Below, one piece after another: positions 58,532 through 64,000 of a DNA stretch of 64,000 nt. Each line of letters begins with the position of its first letter. The first letter of the stretch is position 1. The stretch comes from Orientallactaga sibirica (lineage: Eukaryota > Chordata > Mammalia > Rodentia > Dipodidae): contig JAEOAD010000029.1 in NCBI GenBank assembly GCA_036365145.1, forward strand, positions 22,429,001 to 22,493,000, read 5' to 3'. Both the position numbers and the translations under genes were made by a program. The notes below the pieces were generated by a model, which was given only the letters and a program-made list of their open reading frames with translations, was not told where the DNA came from and did no database searches.

Positions 58532-58886
58532 TTTTTTTTTTTTTTTTTTTTTTTTTGAGGAAGGGATATTATTTATTGAAGCTTACAGATCCAGGGGAAG
58601 TTCCATAATGGCAGAAGAATTGGCCTGTCTTCACAGGACCAGGCAAGAAAGAGCAAAGGCCCCAGCCATACAGCAAAGAGAGCAAAACTACAGCCAAAAG
58701 CCACAGCACACTTCAGGAACTCCTACTAGGCACACTTTGCATATCTTTACAATGGACTCTCAAACCCACCACCACACCTTAATATCAGCCCCCAGTGACA
58801 TTGCCTCTAGCAAGGTGATTACAGATGCAAACTATAAACTAATAAAACACTGAATATATTGGGGGCCATATATTCAAACTACCACA
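58532..58886 (-). mobile_element. Element A/B-family LTR ending in poly(A) tract
   Basis: On the minus strand it starts exactly at the family LTR 5' end (TGTGGTAGTTTGAATATA). It runs through the LTR to 'aataaataatatcccttcct' and then passes straight into a run of about 25 A (plus-strand T at 58532-58556) instead of the last 60 or so bases of the LTR. The junction falls some 15 bases after the AATAAA signal, where a transcript would be cleaved and polyadenylated. No convincing flanking duplication was found. Confidence 0.8.
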
Positions 58887-58989
58887 GACAGTTTAGACTA
58901 AAATATAGTAAAACAGAGCTCATGGTTACTATGTGATCCATATGCATGTTGACTCATAGATATGTTTTGGAAATTTGTTTTGAATCTTT

Positions 58990-59134
58990 AGAGTCTCATA
59001 CCCACCACCACACCTTACGGCTGGACCCTAATATCCACCCAGTGACACCACCTCCAGCCAGGTGGTTGCAGATCCAAACTACATGCTAATAAAACACAGA
59101 ATATATCGGGGAGTCATATATTTAAACTACCACA
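58990..59134 (-). mobile_element. 5' fragment of another element A/B-family LTR
   Basis: 'cccaccaccacaccttacgg', 'ccacctccagccaggtggtt' and the closing 'tatatttaaactaccaca' match, in reverse, the first about 145 bp of the family LTR. It is more diverged than the copy 100 bp to the left. Confidence 0.75.
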
Positions 59135-59139
59135 AAGGT

Positions 59140-62100
59140 CAAGTTTTATAGTGATATGATATTTCAACTTCTGCCTATACCAATACCTATCTATGTCTTC
59201 AAGAAGTGGATCACACAATACTACTTACAATGATTTCACAAAATCGATTTATTTAGAATAAGTATGAGGCTATCATGGTGACACTTGCTCTGGATTTAAT
59301 TTTCATCTGTTTGAAAATATAAAAATATATAAACAAAAATTCTTGAAAAAAATGGCCATTATCTCAGAATTCAAACAAGTAAAGGAAAGTTATATAGGAC
59401 ATAGAACTTAATGTACTGAAAATTTCACAAAAGCAGGTTAAAAATAAGAAGTTCATAGTTTGAGCCCTTGCTTTGTAGGTTTAAAATATAAACTTTCAAA
59501 CCACATTTCTATTGTTTGAATAATGGAAAACAGGATAGACATTCTCCAGTGAGCATCAGGACATATATAGAAGATAAAAGAGGGAATCATGGATCTCTTC
59601 TTCCAAGATTCAGGGTGACTTTTTAAGTTATCTTTAATTCTAGCATCCATTTCCTAGTGAGAAACATATACATTATGTGTGTGTGTATTCATGCTTTCAC
59701 ATACATGTGGCCATAATTATTAAATATATAACTATTTGTTTCTCTTATCTTTGTGTTTGACCACTGTGCATCTACAAGTGTTTTCTATTTGTTCTGCTAA
59801 TGCATTCTTTGCTGCCCAGGATGCTGTGGTCCTAATGTCATAAACCATGTTCCTGCACATTTCCCATCTGCGTAGCTATCAGTATCTTTTTCATGAACAC
59901 AAGTAAAGGGTATATAGAAGGACAATGCCACCTCTGTCCTCCTTCAATCATTATCCAAAGGCCTGAGTTCAAGACATACAGCCCATTTTTTATTTTTGTT
60001 ATTTTTTTTTCCTGGAGGTGTCAGCTATTTACCTGTATGTCAGCCAGTGTGATTATGCACATTCTTGGCAGATTCTTTGAACCTTTTCAAACATTCAAAG
60101 TAAATACACTCTCTGTGGGCATGGTACCCATTTTTCATATTGTTGTATTTCTTTTATTTTTGTCAAGAGAAAAAAAAATCCTTGGCTACTGCAGAGCTTT
60201 GTGTTTTCTATACTGGATGTCTGGTTATATTACTCAGACTACTCAGACAAAATTAGTTTGTATGCACTAGTAAAACATCCTTCAAAATTTGTTGCTATCT
60301 CCATCTTGCTGAATACTTATCAAAGAGCAAGAAAGCTTTAGGAATATCATTTGTATTTAATTTCCCAACTTACTGGGAAGAACTAGTCATATGGCCCTGC
60401 TGACCACAAGGGAATAAAATACAATTTTAAAAGAAGAAACGTAGGTCTTGGCTAGTAGAACTAATGATACCATAAGGTTTTCTCTCTTGTCTACATTTTT
60501 TCCTTCAATATAGGAGAGGAATATTCTTCTTCAACATTTATAATGAACACAGAATTCTTCAACCATGCAAGTCTTCCCCCCCCCACCCCCTGTTCTGAAT
60601 CACATTTTTCCTAATCAACCACTTAGCATGTGATTTCTCTATCTCCTATCTTATCAAAGCCTTATATTTGTGAATGTGTTTCTGTGGTGTCTTGTGTGTT
60701 TCTGGCCAGGATAGGCAGTTACATTAGCTAAGCTGGTTTTGAGAGGAGATACCTCGAGTCCTCTGATTTCTCCTTTTTGCATGGAACTAAAATCCTTCAG
60801 GTACATGAAATGGTTCTCAGATCACCTATAATTTCCAGATGAACTGCTCTTCCATTTGCTTTTTGCCTTGGAACATGCTCATTTTCAGGACCATTCTTTT
60901 GGGTCTCTCACAAGATTTCCTTCTCTGGAATTGAATTCTACTGACTCACTATCACCCAGAATGCACAGCTCTGTACTTGATGGCAATTTTTCTTCCTGTG
61001 TCAGGTCTTCTAGTATGAAAAAGAGATAAGATGATAAATTAATTGCTAATAGGGTAGAACAAAAGGAGGATTTTGAGAATTCCCTTTTATTCCCTGGTCA
61101 GGAAAACATAACAGTACATCTGACTCAGAAGCCAGTGTTGACACTCAAAAAAGTACCTTGGGCCTTAGATGACTTTTTGACACCACAGTGATATTATTGC
61201 CTCTTTATTTTCTAGAAATTGATTACTTCAGGTGCCTAGAGCTGACTTTGGAATCTCTGCTCTTGAGCTGTATTAGGATGAGAAGGCATTTGTTCATCTC
61301 TAATGCTTAAAAGAGACTTTTGTTATGTATTTTTAAAATGTGAACAGTGTTTCCATTATTCCCCACACTAGGTGCTCAGATCTGTAAAGAAACAGAAACC
61401 GAAGACCTAATTTACTCTTTGTTCTGATCTGTGGAAAACAAAACTGAAGAGGATAATAGCCAAGGTCTGGTGGCTTCAGCTGAAATCAATTGAGGCTTCA
61501 GATTCCATATGAATTGCAAAAGCCTCCGTGTCAGGGAAACACACTGTCCTCACAGCTAAACACAAAAACACCCCCAAGTCCGTATCAGAGAAACTGTATC
61601 TGACATTACTTTTGCTAATATCTGAATATGTTTCTCCTTGTCTATCCTTCTTTCCCCTTCTTTTCTACCTCTCTCCTATTCTTTCTCACTTTATTCCTTT
61701 CAGGCCAGGTATTTAGATTGCCTTCTCAGCAGACACAGCCAGTGAAATTCATTATGCAGAGCATATCTTCCCATGGCAGCCTGTGTGGAGCATCCAACTG
61801 GAACATCTCAGGGGCAGGAGGGGGCCCTGCCTTTCTTCCCCTGACACAGTGATGTGATCAGGAAGGGATTTGTTTCCAAACGGAGTTGATTGGCTAATAT
61901 GCATTTCCCCTTTAGCCACTTCATGCCATGAATATCTAAGTAACATTACAATTTCTTCTCAGTTCAAAGACAGAGAATGGAAGAAAACAGGAGGCATAGA
62001 GATCTGTGTGTAGAATGGTCTTCATGGGAAAAGAAGACAGAGCTACAACACATGCACATATCCCAAACTTAAGTTCTTTTTACTACCTTGCCCAAGCTGG

Positions 62101-64000
62101 ACCTCTAAGGTAAAGCCATCAGGGAAACAAACTTCCTACCTGCCTCATCCCATGCAGCTCAGCTTGTCAGCATCTGAGCTCCCATCTGACCCTACCAGCT
62201 TCTCCAGTGAGTCTAATGTTAACTCAGGCTGAAGGAAGGTCATTTTTCACACACAGCTGAGCAAGTGTCAGGCATCCAAGAAACAGCAGCTTCTTCCAGC
62301 TCCCCATCAGAGACATGTGGACATTTTTAAACATTAAGTAAAATTTGAACAATATTCACATTTAATGAAGAGTTAGGTTATACCCTAAGAAAATAGAATT
62401 AACTATCTATAGCCCTGATCATCTGTGTTTAATTTCCTTTCCAGTCTCTGGAAGTTACCAGAAAAGGACATAATTTGGTCTCATGTGAGCAAGAAATACA
62501 AACAAATTAAGTGCCAGATTCCACTTGTCTAAAACTGGTCAATTAATAGCCCTTACCTAACGGTGTTGTTTTTACTTGAGTTAAAGCATTACTGAAAATT
62601 TCTCTTCCACACAAAATCAAAGAGATTTTTTTTTATTTCTTTGCTTCATTCCCCTCATAAGGGGTATGCTCAGTTTTGTTTTAAATTGAAAACTCCCAAG
62701 TTCCAGCTGGTCTTGTCTTCTCAGCCCATCCCCTCACCAGCAAGCAGTCCTCCCTTTGGTCAGAAATTAAAAAGGAATACAGACTGGTGCTCTGCAGAAA
62801 AGTAAAGGGAGATAGATGGGAATACTTGTTCCTGACCTTCAGAAAAAGAATTGTTAGGCACTATAAATTTGTTTTCTGCAAAGGGGAGCATACAAATGTG
62901 CTCTATCAGGATGGAGAAGGCATTTGCACCTGGAACGTAGAACACAGAAAATAAATCGATCAAATTAATTTCTAGCTGTCAGCTCTGGAGGCTCATTTCC
63001 CATCAGCTGCCTTGGGAGGCAAAGGAGCAGTTAACTTGTAATGATTGGGGAAAGTGAGGACCAGCAATGGATTGGCATATGGGCTCTGCAAAGAGTGTCT
63101 TTATTTTACCATCCTTATTAAATTTGCCCTGTCTTATGCTACTATGGGGAAATGGAGAATGACCATAGGAGAGTGTCATGCCCTCATGCTCATCTGTGCT
63201 TTGGCTTGTCCCTTCACCCCTTGACATTGCCTGCACAAGGTACTCCTTTGACTGGAAGGAGACTAGCATCCCTGACAGGTACCTAGTAATTCTCTACTCC
63301 ATCACCAGGGAAGGAGAAGATTCTGATAGGGTGCACAATGTCAGGGAAGATTTCAAAAAGGAAAATATACATAAAATGTCAAGTGCTGAAAGTAATATTG
63401 GGCATACTGCCACAAAAGTATGTTCAGGAAAAGCCTTGGCCATATAACCCAAAATCATCAGTAATAACATAATGGACATGGTGGCACTTTTTATTATTTT
63501 AAATAATGATTCATTCTCTGCTGCCTCATTTTGTCAGCTGGATACCTTACTAATCCTTATAACACATTCAAATTTTGGCTTATCAATATGGATGACACTA
63601 ACCTGATACATGTAAGAATTCACTTCCCTAATATATGTTACTTTTAGGGTTACAAGTGAAATAACTTAGGTAACAGTGGTGGTGGGGGGGGGAGGTCAAC
63701 ACACAGATTAGTTCTAAGACAAGCATTAGCTAGTGGGTTAGATTATGAGTAGCTAAAAATTGCTAAACTTCATATAAAGGTAATCACACGAAAAAGCTTG
63801 AATCTGATCTGTAATTTCATAGTTTGTGATTCCAAGGAATGGCTGTGTATCTTGGGTATTAACTTAAACAAATGTTGAGATATCATCAGTTGCAAGCAGA
63901 ATGAGCTATTAGGTTATTGGTAGGTGTGCAATGTTTTGATGGACTAATTGAATCAATCTGGTCCTCTGATTTGGAGCATTATTTCCTCAATCTGTCAGGT
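59140..64000. other. Largely repeat-free unassigned sequence
   Basis: Nearly 5 kb with no SINE, LTR or L1 core recognised, apart from a few homopolymer runs (C-run near 60577, G-run near 63688). Frames of up to 125 codons occur but none has a recognisable domain. Low repeat density can mark conserved regulatory sequence, but nothing specific could be identified. Confidence 0.4.

Overview
The window is nuclear DNA of a rodent, most likely a jerboa-type (dipodoid) species. It contains 7SL-derived B1 SINEs, ID elements, B3-like SINEs of the B2 superfamily, and many copies of a further tRNA-derived B2-superfamily SINE. That last SINE has a GA-rich tail with TATTT runs and the core wording 'gcatctggctt...gggtcc...ttgcaggcaa...gccatctctccagccct', which I associate from memory with dipodoid (DIP-type) SINEs. 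Old pan-mammalian repeats (MIR, MER5A-like, MER2/Tigger-like, MLT1/MST-like MaLR) lie among them. No protein-coding gene, tRNA, rRNA or CpG island could be supported. Nearly all open frames on both strands are chance frames or frames inside repeats. One weak terminal-exon candidate is recorded near 48.4-48.6 kb on the minus strand.

Layout. 0-11 kb: an old MaLR internal region plus 3' LTR (about 535-1208), a MER5A-like fossil, DIP and ID SINEs, and an antisense L1 3' end (6.9-7.7 kb). 11-13 kb: a DIP SINE, an MST/MLT-like LTR, a B3-like SINE and a B1. 13.5-15.5 kb: full-length LTR element A. 16-18 kb: an MT-like MaLR LTR and a MER2/Tigger-like fossil. 19-20 kb: a DIP SINE and a solo LTR of the A/B family. 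21.7-26.2 kb: a MaLR LTR, two L1 3'-UTR fragments, and full-length LTR element B inserted directly next to the second L1 fragment. 26.6-35.4 kb: a minus-strand solo LTR, many SINEs, simple repeats and an L1 3' UTR. 35.4-49.4 kb: mostly unique sequence with scattered SINEs, two adjacent near-perfect palindromes at 38.12-38.17 kb, and a duplicated 110-bp segment at 43.5/44.3 kb. 49.4-52 kb: microsatellites, an MT-like LTR and antisense L1 sequence. 54.3-54.9 kb: an ERVK-type solo LTR with a perfect 6-bp target duplication. 58.5-59.1 kb: two more minus-strand LTR pieces, one with a poly(A) tract. 59.1-64 kb: unique sequence.

The most coherent story is a young, apparently non-autonomous ERVL-MaLR-type LTR family. 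Two full-length copies (2,001 and 2,012 bp) each have paired LTRs of about 390 bp, a leucine-tRNA-like primer site, a purine-rich tract before the 3' LTR, perfect 5-bp target duplications (GTTGG and ATGAG), and a 93-codon open frame of the same length in both. A solo LTR has its own perfect 5-bp duplication (GAGGG). Different duplications show that these are independent insertions. Family names were assigned from memory of consensus sequences, and no database search was run.
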